The notes under the pieces: generated by a model | Told to the model about the DNA's origin: nothing | Databases searched by the model: none | Seen by the model: the letters and a program-made list of their open reading frames with translations, nothing else | Position numbers and translations under genes: made by a program | Part shown: piece by piece, positions 17,165 to 24,764 of the stretch | Layout of the letters: each line of letters starts with the position of its first letter | Position numbering within the stretch: the first letter of the stretch is position 1 | NCBI RefSeq assembly: GCF_002198665.1 | Contig: NZ_MWLM01000054.1 | Coordinates: 46,764-110,763 of the forward strand | Length of the DNA: 64,000 bases | Reading direction: 5' to 3' | From: Novosphingobium sp. B 225 | GTDB lineage: Bacteria > Pseudomonadota > Alphaproteobacteria > Sphingomonadales > Sphingomonadaceae

Positions 17165-18375
17165 GCGAAACGCGCGGGCGCTGGACGATCCGTGCCGCCG
17201 GGATAGTTGCGCTGTGCTTTCTGATCAACATGGTCGATGGGATGGATGTCAACATCCTGTCCTTCATCCGCGCCGCGCTGTCGCGGGACTGGAAGGTGGC
17301 CGACGATGCGATGGGCTATGTGCTCAGCGCGGGCACGCTGGGCATGGGCTTTGGCGCACTGCTGATCGCCCCCTTCGCAGACCGCCATGGCCGCAAGCCG
17401 GTGATCATGACCGCGCTGGCATTGATGAGCCTGGGCATGCTGGCGAGCGGCTATGCGACCTCGATCGAAACCCTGATGCTGGCGCGGCTGTGCGTGGGCA
17501 TGGGGATCGGCACGGTGCTGGCAGCCATGGCCGCGCTGGCGGCAGAAGTGGCCCCGCCGGGCTGGCAGGACTTGTCTGTGGCCTTTGTTCAGGCCGGTTT
17601 TCCGCTGGCTGCGGTGGGAACGGGCTTTGTCGTTGCCTGGGCCGAGCCGCTGGTCGGCTGGCAAGCGCTGCTGCGCTGGGCGGCCTATCTGACCGTTGCG
17701 TTGCTGCCGCTGGCCTGGCTGGTCCTGCCGGCACGGATGGCGAGTACGACGCAGGCGACCCTATCGGCGCGTGCCGCCGTTGCGGCCCTGTTTGGGGATC
17801 GGCTGCGTGCCCGCACGCTGCTTTTATGGCTGGCGATCTTTACCGGGCTGCTGGTGCTCTATTCAATGCTAAGCTGGATTACCAAGCTGGCGAGCGGTGC
17901 CGGGCTATCCGATGCGGACAGCATCTATGCCGGGGCGTTCTATAACTTCGGGGCCTTTGTCGGCACGATCAGCATGGGACTGCTGACGCTGAAGTTCCGG
18001 CCCGGCGTGCTGGCCCCGGCGCTGATGACCTGTGCTGCGGTAGCCCTGCTGGTGTTCGGCAATGCATCGCTGTCGGTCGGCGGGGCGCTGTTCATGGCCT
18101 TTGTTATCGGGCTGACCCTGCAAGGGGGCTACAACGGAATGTGGCCGCTGGCGGCTGGGGCTTATGACGCCGGGAACCGGGCGACCGGGATTGGCTGGGC
18201 GATGGGGATCGGCCGCGGCGGGGCGGTGGTTGGCCCGATCATGGCGGGCTACCTGCTGGCCGCCAAGATCAGCTTGCCGACCATCCTGGCAATCTATTGC
18301 GCACCGTTGCTGCTCTGCGCGCTGTGCGCCTTGCTGGTCGGGCGCCACACCAAGGCCGATCCCCCGGCTGCTTGA
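17161..18375 (+). CDS. MFS transporter, AAHS-like (aromatic acid/quinate/shikimate uptake)
   Basis: A 404-residue major facilitator with twelve apparent membrane segments. The first helix carries the DGMD motif characteristic of the aromatic acid:H+ symporter family (LINMVDGMDVNILSF). The loop 2-3 signature DRHGRKPVI is intact. The GTG start overlaps the aroQ stop, so uptake and dehydratase are translationally coupled. From context it probably imports quinate, shikimate or a related acid across the inner membrane. Aromatic acids such as protocatechuate remain possible. Confidence 0.88.
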   Translation: MSETRGRWTIRAAGIVALCFLINMVDGMDVNILSFIRAALSRDWKVADDAMGYVLSAGTLGMGFGALLIAPFADRHGRKPVIMTALALMSLGMLASGYATSIETLMLARLCVGMGIGTVLAAMAALAAEVAPPGWQDLSVAFVQAGFPLAAVGTGFVVAWAEPLVGWQALLRWAAYLTVALLPLAWLVLPARMASTTQATLSARAAVAALFGDRLRARTLLLWLAIFTGLLVLYSMLSWITKLASGAGLSDADSIYAGAFYNFGAFVGTISMGLLTLKFRPGVLAPALMTCAAVALLVFGNASLSVGGALFMAFVIGLTLQGGYNGMWPLAAGAYDAGNRATGIGWAMGIGRGGAVVGPIMAGYLLAAKISLPTILAIYCAPLLLCALCALLVGRHTKADPPAA

Positions 18376-18386
18376 ACCCTGCAGGC

Positions 18387-18648
18387 TAGACCCTGTTTCA
18401 CTTAGGTGGAAGCATCGGCACGGAGCCTGATTTGGCTCAGCGCGAGGAGGGAGCCATGCCATCGCATAGTGACCGACAAGCAACGCAGCGCTGGGCCAAA
18501 TCAGGCCCGCCCTGCGGGTCGCATCAGGAAACCCGCTGGACAGCGTTGCCTTGCTTGCAGGGGCAACCAGCCCCTGCTGCACACCGCGCCTTGCCAGCGG
18601 GTTTCCTGATGCGATGACGATGCATCCACCTAAGTGAAACAGGGTCTA
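18387..18648. mobile_element. 262-bp MITE-like element with 31-bp terminal inverted repeats
   Basis: The ends 18387-18417 and 18618-18648 are inverted repeats matching at 30 of 31 bases, starting TAGACCCTGTTTCACTTAGG. Inside are two further inverted repeats: 18426-18442 with 18489-18505 (16/17) and 18521-18539 with 18594-18612 (19/19), the latter enclosing GCAGGGGC-5 nt-GCCCCTGC. There is no coding capacity. The element ends in TA on both sides, which would fit a TA target duplication of an IS630/Tc1-like transposase acting in trans (inference). With the operator region it fills the 470-bp gap between the MFS and TonB receptor genes. Confidence 0.6.
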
Positions 18649-18774
18649 ATTCAAGCTCTCGATTGAGGCCGCCTGCTGCGGGTCGGCAGGGCGCGTGCGC
18701 TGCGCCGCGAGTTGCTGCGCGCCAATCGCGGCTGCGGCTCGCCGGGCCATGGCTCAGTCGCGGTATTGACATGT

Positions 18775-18786
18775 ACCAGTTAGTTC
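18775..18786. promoter_or_regulatory. Operator-like motif, site C (TonB receptor)
   Basis: ACCAGTTAGTTC, ending 62 bp before the TonB receptor start. The octamer ATGTACCA is directly repeated here at 18771-18778 and 18787-18794, so two overlapping protein sites are possible. GTTCATGTACC at 18783-18793 is the reverse complement of the 11-mer over the TetR gene start. Confidence 0.55.
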
Positions 18787-18848
18787 ATGTACCAATCGGT
18801 TAATTCGGCGCCGCGCGGGTGCCGGTCGTCCCATGGGAGGGGAGCCCG

Positions 18849-21800
18849 ATGCGTTCTAAGATCCGTTTTGCCGTCCAGACTTCTGCCGTTGCGCTAAGCC
18901 TTGGCTTTGCCAGTGGCGCATGGGCCCAGGCCGCCGATGATGCTGAATCGGCTGATGCCGCGCCGCAGGAAATCGTCGTCACCGGTTCGCTGATCCAGCG
19001 CCCGAACAACACTGCGGTCAGCCCGATCGTTTCGATTAGCGAAGCGGCGATCCGTGAAAGCGGCAAGACCAGCCTGGTCGATTCGCTCAACCAGCTGCCC
19101 GGCTTCACCGTCGGCGGTAACGAAGCGACCGGCGGGCAGGGCACCGGCGGCCGCGCGACGATCAACCTGCACGGCCTGGGTACCAACCGCAACCTCGTGC
19201 TGCTCGATGGCCGCCGTCTGCCGGTTTCGGATATTCGCGGCAACGTGGACATCAACATCCTGCCCGATGCGATCATCGGCGGGGTCGATGCGATTTCGGG
19301 TGGTGCTTCGGCGGTTTATGGTTCGGACGCGATGTCGGGCGTCGTCAACTTCAAGTCGGTCCGTTCGCTTGAAGGCGTGGTGCTTGACGCCCAGACCGGG
19401 ATCAGCTCGCGCGGGGACGCGTTCAAGTTCAAGGGTTCGGTCGCGTTCGGCTCGAACTTTGCCGATGATCGCGGCCACGTGGTTGCCGCCTTCGCTTATG
19501 CCAAGCAGGACTCGCTGAACGGCAGCGAGCGTGACTTCTTTTTCACCCGCACCCCGTCGGGCTTCATCGGCAGCGGCGCGTTCGTGCCAAGCAGTGCCAA
19601 TGCCCCGAGCGCGGCCGTACTGACCACGCTGTTCAATTCCTATGGCATTGCCGGTGCACGCAACCCGCTGGCGTCCAACCTGGCCTTCAACAACGACGGC
19701 ACCCTGTTCACCCAGACTGGCGCGCTCAACTATAAGGGACCGAACGGCACGGGCGGCTATGCCGTGGTTGGCGGCAACGTCCGCATGCCGGTCGGCCAGC
19801 AGATCGACTATATCAACGGGCTTGAACGCAAGTCGGCCTTCGTCAAGGCGGACTATGAACTCACCCCCGGTCTGACCGCCTATGGCCAGTTCATGTATGT
19901 CGACCTGACCACCGTGACCCATTCAGGCGGCAGCCTCACCCAGTTCCCGACGCTGACCACCATCCCGGTGACCAACCCGTTCATCCCGACCGACCTCAAG
20001 ACCGTGCTTGCTTCGCGTCCCAACCCCACGGCGACGTTCAACTGGAGCGCGCGGTATGTTGGCGTGCCCTACAAGGGCTGGGACGAAAACTACACGATCC
20101 AGCAGTACATGGCCGGGCTGAAAGGTGACATCACCGAGGGCTGGACCTTTGACGTGTTTGGTTCCTACGACAGCTCGATCCACAATTCGATCATGCGTCA
20201 TGCCGTGCTGAAGAGCCGGGTCCAGACGCTGCTCAACGCGGCGGACGGCGGCAAGTCGATCTGCGCGGGCGGGTTCAATCCGTTCGGTGATGCCAATGCC
20301 CGCAGTCTGTCGGACGCTTGCCAGGCCTATATCACCAAGGATGCCTTCAGCCAGGAACGCGTGAGCCAGAGCCAGATTCAGGGCCAGGTCAACGGCAAGC
20401 TGTTCGATCTGGGGGCTGGTCCGGCGCAGATCGCAATGGTCGCGAACTATCGCAAGAACACCTATTCCTATGCTCCGGATGCAGATTCGACCGCCAATTC
20501 CGGGTTCGCCCCGGCAGGCAACATTGAAGGCTACACCGTTCAGCTGGCCGTGCCTGAAAAGGCGATCAGCGTGAAGGAATTCGCCGGCCAGATCGACGTG
20601 CCGCTGATTGCCGACAAGCCGTTCTTCAAGGAACTGGCAATTGGTGCAGCGGGCCGTATTTCGGACTATTCGGTCAGCGGTTCGGTCAGCAGCTATGAAG
20701 CGGACCTGCGCTGGCGGCCGACCGACAACCTGCTGATCCGCGGCAGCTATCAGCGCGCGGTGCGTGCGCCCAACATTGCCGAGCTGTTCTCGCCCCCGCA
20801 GGGTTCGCAGCTGGCAATCGGTACGCCTCCGGCCGCTTTGGGTGATCCGTGCGATACCCGCTCCACCGCCCGCACCGGCGCCAACGCCGCGCAGGTTGCC
20901 GCGCTGTGCACCGCGCAGGGTGTGCCCAGTATTGCCACCTATCAGTTCCCGACCACCGCGGTTGGCCAGCTGATCCCGGGCAGCACTGCGATCACCCCGG
21001 AAAAGGCCGATACCTTCAACGCCGGATTCGTGTTCAACGCACCGCGTGGCAGCGGGCTGCTGGGCGATTTCTCGCTCTCGGTCGATTACTACAACATCAA
21101 GATCAACAACGTGATCTCGCCGGTGCCGGGTCTGACCGTGCTGTCGAGCTGCTATAACCTTGATGGCAGCAACCCCAGCTATGCGACGTCCAATTCCAAT
21201 TGCCAGCTGATCACCCGCGATACGCTGACCGGGCAGATCATTGCCGTCAACACCCCGTTCCGCAATCTTGGCGCGGTCAAGACCGACGGCGTCGAAGTGC
21301 AGGTCCACTGGGGCGTGCCGGCCACGTTCCTGGCGCAGAGCGGCAAGCTCTACATCGATTCCGCGATTGGCTACCTCAACAGCTACAAGGTGCAGCTGCT
21401 GCCCGGCGCGGCTTTCCTGGATTACACCGGGATCAGCAACGGCAGCGCCGGTGACGGCAGCCTGCCGCCGCGTGCCACGCCCAAGTGGAAAGCGCTGACG
21501 ACGTTCGGCTACAGGTCCGATTTCTTCAGCGGCGGTCTGCGCTGGAAGTACCAGAACGCCATCGACGATGTCAGCAAGGTCAACACGCCCACCAATGTTG
21601 CGGTTGGCGTTCCGGCCTATGCCACCTGGGACCTGTTCAGCTCGATCAAGGTCAGCAGCCGGTTCGAACTGCGCGGCGGGGTCAACAACCTGTTCGACAA
21701 GGATCTGCCGATCGTGTCGAGCAACCAGACCAGCACCGACACGGCACAGTATGACGTGATCGGACGCTACTTTTACGTTGGCTTCCGGGCCAAATTCTGA
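18849..21800 (+). CDS. TonB-dependent outer-membrane receptor of the quinate/shikimate locus
   Basis: A 983-residue receptor with signal peptide (MRSKIRFAVQTSAVALSLGFASGAWAQ region), TonB-box-like QEIVVTGSLIQRP, a plug domain (INLHGLGTNRNLVLLDGRRLPVS; DAISGGASAVYGSDAMSGVVNF) and a large barrel ending ...YFYVGFRAKF. The start at 18849 has GGGAGGGGAGC upstream; the frame opens 30 bp earlier without support. Its length and plug are typical of sphingomonad receptors for complex carbon substrates. The shared operator motif and location suggest it brings quinate/shikimate esters across the outer membrane (inference). Confidence 0.93.
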   Translation: MRSKIRFAVQTSAVALSLGFASGAWAQAADDAESADAAPQEIVVTGSLIQRPNNTAVSPIVSISEAAIRESGKTSLVDSLNQLPGFTVGGNEATGGQGTGGRATINLHGLGTNRNLVLLDGRRLPVSDIRGNVDINILPDAIIGGVDAISGGASAVYGSDAMSGVVNFKSVRSLEGVVLDAQTGISSRGDAFKFKGSVAFGSNFADDRGHVVAAFAYAKQDSLNGSERDFFFTRTPSGFIGSGAFVPSSANAPSAAVLTTLFNSYGIAGARNPLASNLAFNNDGTLFTQTGALNYKGPNGTGGYAVVGGNVRMPVGQQIDYINGLERKSAFVKADYELTPGLTAYGQFMYVDLTTVTHSGGSLTQFPTLTTIPVTNPFIPTDLKTVLASRPNPTATFNWSARYVGVPYKGWDENYTIQQYMAGLKGDITEGWTFDVFGSYDSSIHNSIMRHAVLKSRVQTLLNAADGGKSICAGGFNPFGDANARSLSDACQAYITKDAFSQERVSQSQIQGQVNGKLFDLGAGPAQIAMVANYRKNTYSYAPDADSTANSGFAPAGNIEGYTVQLAVPEKAISVKEFAGQIDVPLIADKPFFKELAIGAAGRISDYSVSGSVSSYEADLRWRPTDNLLIRGSYQRAVRAPNIAELFSPPQGSQLAIGTPPAALGDPCDTRSTARTGANAAQVAALCTAQGVPSIATYQFPTTAVGQLIPGSTAITPEKADTFNAGFVFNAPRGSGLLGDFSLSVDYYNIKINNVISPVPGLTVLSSCYNLDGSNPSYATSNSNCQLITRDTLTGQIIAVNTPFRNLGAVKTDGVEVQVHWGVPATFLAQSGKLYIDSAIGYLNSYKVQLLPGAAFLDYTGISNGSAGDGSLPPRATPKWKALTTFGYRSDFFSGGLRWKYQNAIDDVSKVNTPTNVAVGVPAYATWDLFSSIKVSSRFELRGGVNNLFDKDLPIVSSNQTSTDTAQYDVIGRYFYVGFRAKF

Positions 21801-21813
21801 TCCTTCCACCCTT

Positions 21814-21852
21814 ACCCGCCCCGGCATTCTCTGTCCGGGGCGGGTCCTTTTC
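21814..21852 (+). terminator. Rho-independent-like terminator between the TonB receptor and the dehydrogenase
   Basis: ACCCGCCCCGG at 21814-21824 and CCGGGGCGGGT at 21835-21845 form a perfect 11-bp GC-rich stem with a 10-nt loop, followed by CCTTTTCC. It begins 14 bp after the receptor stop and ends 26 bp before the dehydrogenase start. Expression of the latter would need read-through or its own promoter. Confidence 0.7.
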
Positions 21853-21877
21853 CAAATTGCCTGCAGGAACTCCGACT

Positions 21878-22780
21878 TTGACCAGCTCCGCACAATCGAT
21901 CGGCGTTGGCAATGGGCGGGTCCTGGTCGGCCTGGCCGGTCGCGGTATCCTGGAAAGTCGCACCCCGTGGATGCATGAATGTGAAGGCGAGGCGCAGGGG
22001 CTGCGGCTGGCCTATGCCTTGTTCGATTTCACCGATCGAAACTGGTCGGACGCTGAACTCCCACGGTTGCTCGATGCTTGTCAGCAGGTCGGCTTTGCCG
22101 GGATCAATGTAACTTTCCCCTTCAAGCAAGCGGTGATCCCGCTGCTGGATGAACTGTCAGGTGGCGCGCGGGCGATCGGTGCGGTCAATACCGTGGCGTT
22201 CCGTGATGGCCGGCGGATCGGGTACAACACCGATGTCACCGGGTTTGCCGATGGTTTTCGCGCTGTCCTGGGGCAGGACGCGCCAGGCACCGTCCTGCAA
22301 CTGGGGTGCGGCGGGGCGGGCAGCGCCACAGCCCATGCTCTGCTTGGCACACTGGGGGCAGAACGGCTGCTGCTGAGCGATACCGACGCGGTCCGCGCGG
22401 CAGCGCTCTATACCCAGCTGTCCGAAGCCTATGGCGAAGACCGTGTAGCGCTTTGCGATGACCCGGTTGCGGGCGCGGCAGAGGTGGACGGGCTGCTCAA
22501 TGCAACACCGATGGGTATGGCCAAGTTCCCCGGAATGCCGCTGCCAGCCAGCGCGATTGAGCCACGTCACTGGGTTGGCGATATCGTCTATTTCCCGCTG
22601 GTTACCGAATTCCTCGCCGAAGCCCGACGCAAGCATGGCCGCCTGCTGGACGGCAGCGGCATGGCGGTGGGTCAAGCGGCAGATGCGTTTGAGATTTTCA
22701 CTGATCGCCAGCCCGACAGGGCGCGGATGGCGCGCAGCTTTGCAGCTTTCGTTGCGGAGCGGGTCCGCGCAGCAGCCTGA
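21878..22780 (+). CDS. Shikimate/quinate dehydrogenase, catabolic type
   Basis: About 300 residues of the AroE/YdiB/QsuD family, interconverting shikimate or quinate with their 3-dehydro forms using NAD(P). Visible motifs are SRTPWMHECEGEAQGL (the substrate-binding SxS region in the form typical of catabolic QSDH enzymes), NVTFPFKQ with the catalytic Lys83, RIGYNTDVTGF with Asp119, and the nucleotide loop GCGGAGSA. A TTG start at 21878 with AGGA nine bases upstream is preferred to the TTG at 21857. The gene ends exactly where the convergent dehydratase gene ends, with stop codons abutting. Cofactor preference cannot be read with certainty. Confidence 0.88.
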   Translation: MTSSAQSIGVGNGRVLVGLAGRGILESRTPWMHECEGEAQGLRLAYALFDFTDRNWSDAELPRLLDACQQVGFAGINVTFPFKQAVIPLLDELSGGARAIGAVNTVAFRDGRRIGYNTDVTGFADGFRAVLGQDAPGTVLQLGCGGAGSATAHALLGTLGAERLLLSDTDAVRAAALYTQLSEAYGEDRVALCDDPVAGAAEVDGLLNATPMGMAKFPGMPLPASAIEPRHWVGDIVYFPLVTEFLAEARRKHGRLLDGSGMAVGQAADAFEIFTDRQPDRARMARSFAAFVAERVRAAA

Positions 22781-24643
22781 TCAGACTCCAACCGGGTCGC
22801 GGTGGGCGGCCTGTGCGGTCAGGCGGATTTGCGCATTGGCTGCCCCATAGGCTTGATAGCCACGCCGTTCGACCACTTCAAAGAACACGCGTTTGGCCAC
22901 CGCGCGGCTGTAGAACTGGAAATATTCAGTCTCACCATCGCGGTCATACAGCAGGTTCAGACTTGCCATGCGCGCGACGAGCGCCGGATCGAGCGCAAAG
23001 CGTGCCTCAATATCCGCATAGTAGTTGGGTCCGATTTCCAGCATCGGCAAGCCTGCCGCACGGGCATTTTCGGCGGCGGCGAAGATGTCCTGAGTGGCAA
23101 AGGCCACATGCTGCACACCTGCGCCGAAATAGTTCTGGATGAACCGCGAACTCAGCGCGTTCGCGGCCATCGATCCGTTGAGCGTAAAGCGCACTGCGCG
23201 GCTGCGGCTTTCCACCGCCTGGCTATAGACGATGCCCATTGGATCGGCGATTTCGAGCTGTGGAGTTTTGGAAAAATCGAACAACGAAGTGTAGTAGAGC
23301 AGCCAGCTGAGGAACTCCTCATACTGCATTGTCTGCGCAACGTGGTCGATCACGGTCAGGTCAGTCCGTGGGGCCGGGCAATCGAGTGTGATAGGAAATT
23401 CGTCCTGCCACATCTGCGTACTGGTCTGGCTTTCGACCAGGTAGAGCAGGCTGCCGCCAACCCCGCGCAGGCTCGGAATTTGCCACTCGCCGGGCTGGAT
23501 CGTCTGTTCGTGGCGCTGCACATCAAGCGCTTCGGAACGTGCGATTGCTCCGGCCTGATCCGGCACCGCCAGCCCGACCGCACAGACCGAGCCGCCGTGG
23601 ACAATGTCAAAGCTGTGAGCGAGTCCCTCAGGCTCTGAATTTACTACCAGATTGATCCCGCCCTGCTGCCAGCGGACCACTTGTTTGCTGCGATGCCGCG
23701 CGGTCGGAGCAAAACCGAGCGCGGCAAACATCCGGCCGAAATCCTCAGCTTCCTCATGACTGGCTGCGAATTCGATGAATTCGAAGCGGTCCGGATCGAT
23801 TGGTGCGGGGATTGCCGGGAGCTGCCCCAGCCGAAGCCGCGCGCGTTCGTGCATCGCCTTGAGCGAGCGCACCCCGTCGCGCGCAATCTGGCCGGCCGAA
23901 GTGGCGCGGAAACGATCATTGAATATCTCAAGGCTCCAGTATCCCTGGTACCCGATCTTGTTCAGCGCGGCGCCATATTCATCCAGCGCGAAATCGCCCT
24001 GTCCAGGCATGCAGCGGAAATGGCGGCTCCAGTTCAGGAAATCCATCTCAAGCATCGGAGCATCAGCCAGTTGGACGATGAACAACTTGTCAGCGCGGAC
24101 ATCGCCAATGCTCGCGCTGGGAACCCCGCGCGCCAGCGAATGGAAACTGTCCAGGGTCAGGCCAATAGCGGGATGGTCCAGATCGCGCACCAGCGCCCAG
24201 GCGTCGCGATGGTCGAACACGTGCCGCCCCCAGGCCAGGGCTTCATAAGCGATGCGCTTGCCGTGGCTGGCAGCCAGTTCACCTAGCAGGTGCAGGTCAT
24301 CCAGAAGCCTTTGCCGTTCTCCGCTGGAATGGGGGGAGCAGTTCGAGCAAAGCAGGATCAGGTCGGTGCCCAGATCGTCCATCACTGCGAACTTGCGCCG
24401 CATCCGTTCCAGCGCCGCATCGCGCAAGTCACCCGGCATCCCTTCATAATCGCGGAACGGCTGGAGCATCGCGCAATCCAGTCCCAGGTCGCGCATCAAG
24501 GCCCCGATCTGGAGCGCGGGTAGCGGGCTGGATAGCAAATCGTTCTCGAAAATTTCGGCAGCAGAAAACCCGGCGCGGGCGATCGCTTCAAGCTTGGTAT
24601 CGAGCGTTCCGCCAACCGAAACCGTCGCAATCGAAGTCTTCAA
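22781..24643 (-). CDS. quiC: Two-domain 3-dehydroshikimate dehydratase (TIM barrel + HPPD-like)
   Basis: A 620-residue enzyme converting 3-dehydroshikimate to protocatechuate. Residues 1-270 form the catalytic TIM barrel with the metal ligands E134, D165, Q191 and E239, the same numbers as in characterised bacterial QuiC. Residues about 285-600 are a 4-hydroxyphenylpyruvate-dioxygenase-like domain that still carries the 2-His-1-Glu set H434, H512 and E589. A TTG start with GGAGG five bases upstream gives the family N-terminus KTSIATVS; an in-frame ATG four codons earlier is an alternative. It is convergent with the dehydrogenase gene and lies 121 bp after the amidotransferase gene. No ring-cleavage genes are in the window. 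Confidence 0.93.
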   Translation of the reverse strand: MKTSIATVSVGGTLDTKLEAIARAGFSAAEIFENDLLSSPLPALQIGALMRDLGLDCAMLQPFRDYEGMPGDLRDAALERMRRKFAVMDDLGTDLILLCSNCSPHSSGERQRLLDDLHLLGELAASHGKRIAYEALAWGRHVFDHRDAWALVRDLDHPAIGLTLDSFHSLARGVPSASIGDVRADKLFIVQLADAPMLEMDFLNWSRHFRCMPGQGDFALDEYGAALNKIGYQGYWSLEIFNDRFRATSAGQIARDGVRSLKAMHERARLRLGQLPAIPAPIDPDRFEFIEFAASHEEAEDFGRMFAALGFAPTARHRSKQVVRWQQGGINLVVNSEPEGLAHSFDIVHGGSVCAVGLAVPDQAGAIARSEALDVQRHEQTIQPGEWQIPSLRGVGGSLLYLVESQTSTQMWQDEFPITLDCPAPRTDLTVIDHVAQTMQYEEFLSWLLYYTSLFDFSKTPQLEIADPMGIVYSQAVESRSRAVRFTLNGSMAANALSSRFIQNYFGAGVQHVAFATQDIFAAAENARAAGLPMLEIGPNYYADIEARFALDPALVARMASLNLLYDRDGETEYFQFYSRAVAKRVFFEVVERRGYQAYGAANAQIRLTAQAAHRDPVGV

Positions 24644-24764
24644 GCATGCCTCCATCTGATCCTGCCATTCTGGCGGATTTGACCGGGGTAGCGCAAGTAA
24701 TCGATCGGGTTTTGACCCTGTAATTCGGGCAGCTCTGCAGGGTGCGGAGCCTCTACCAGTGCGG

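Noticed and set aside
18406..18617. Short open frames inside the MITE-like element
   Set aside because: They fall across its inverted repeats, have no start signal and no protein-like composition.
19923..21893. Long open frame (over 650 codons) antisense to the TonB receptor at 18849
   Set aside because: High-GC third-position bias opens the opposite strand; no family signature, and the plus-strand gene is unmistakable. The same applies to long antisense frames under aceA, the sulfatase, the thiolase, sucB, lpd and the carotenoid oxygenase.
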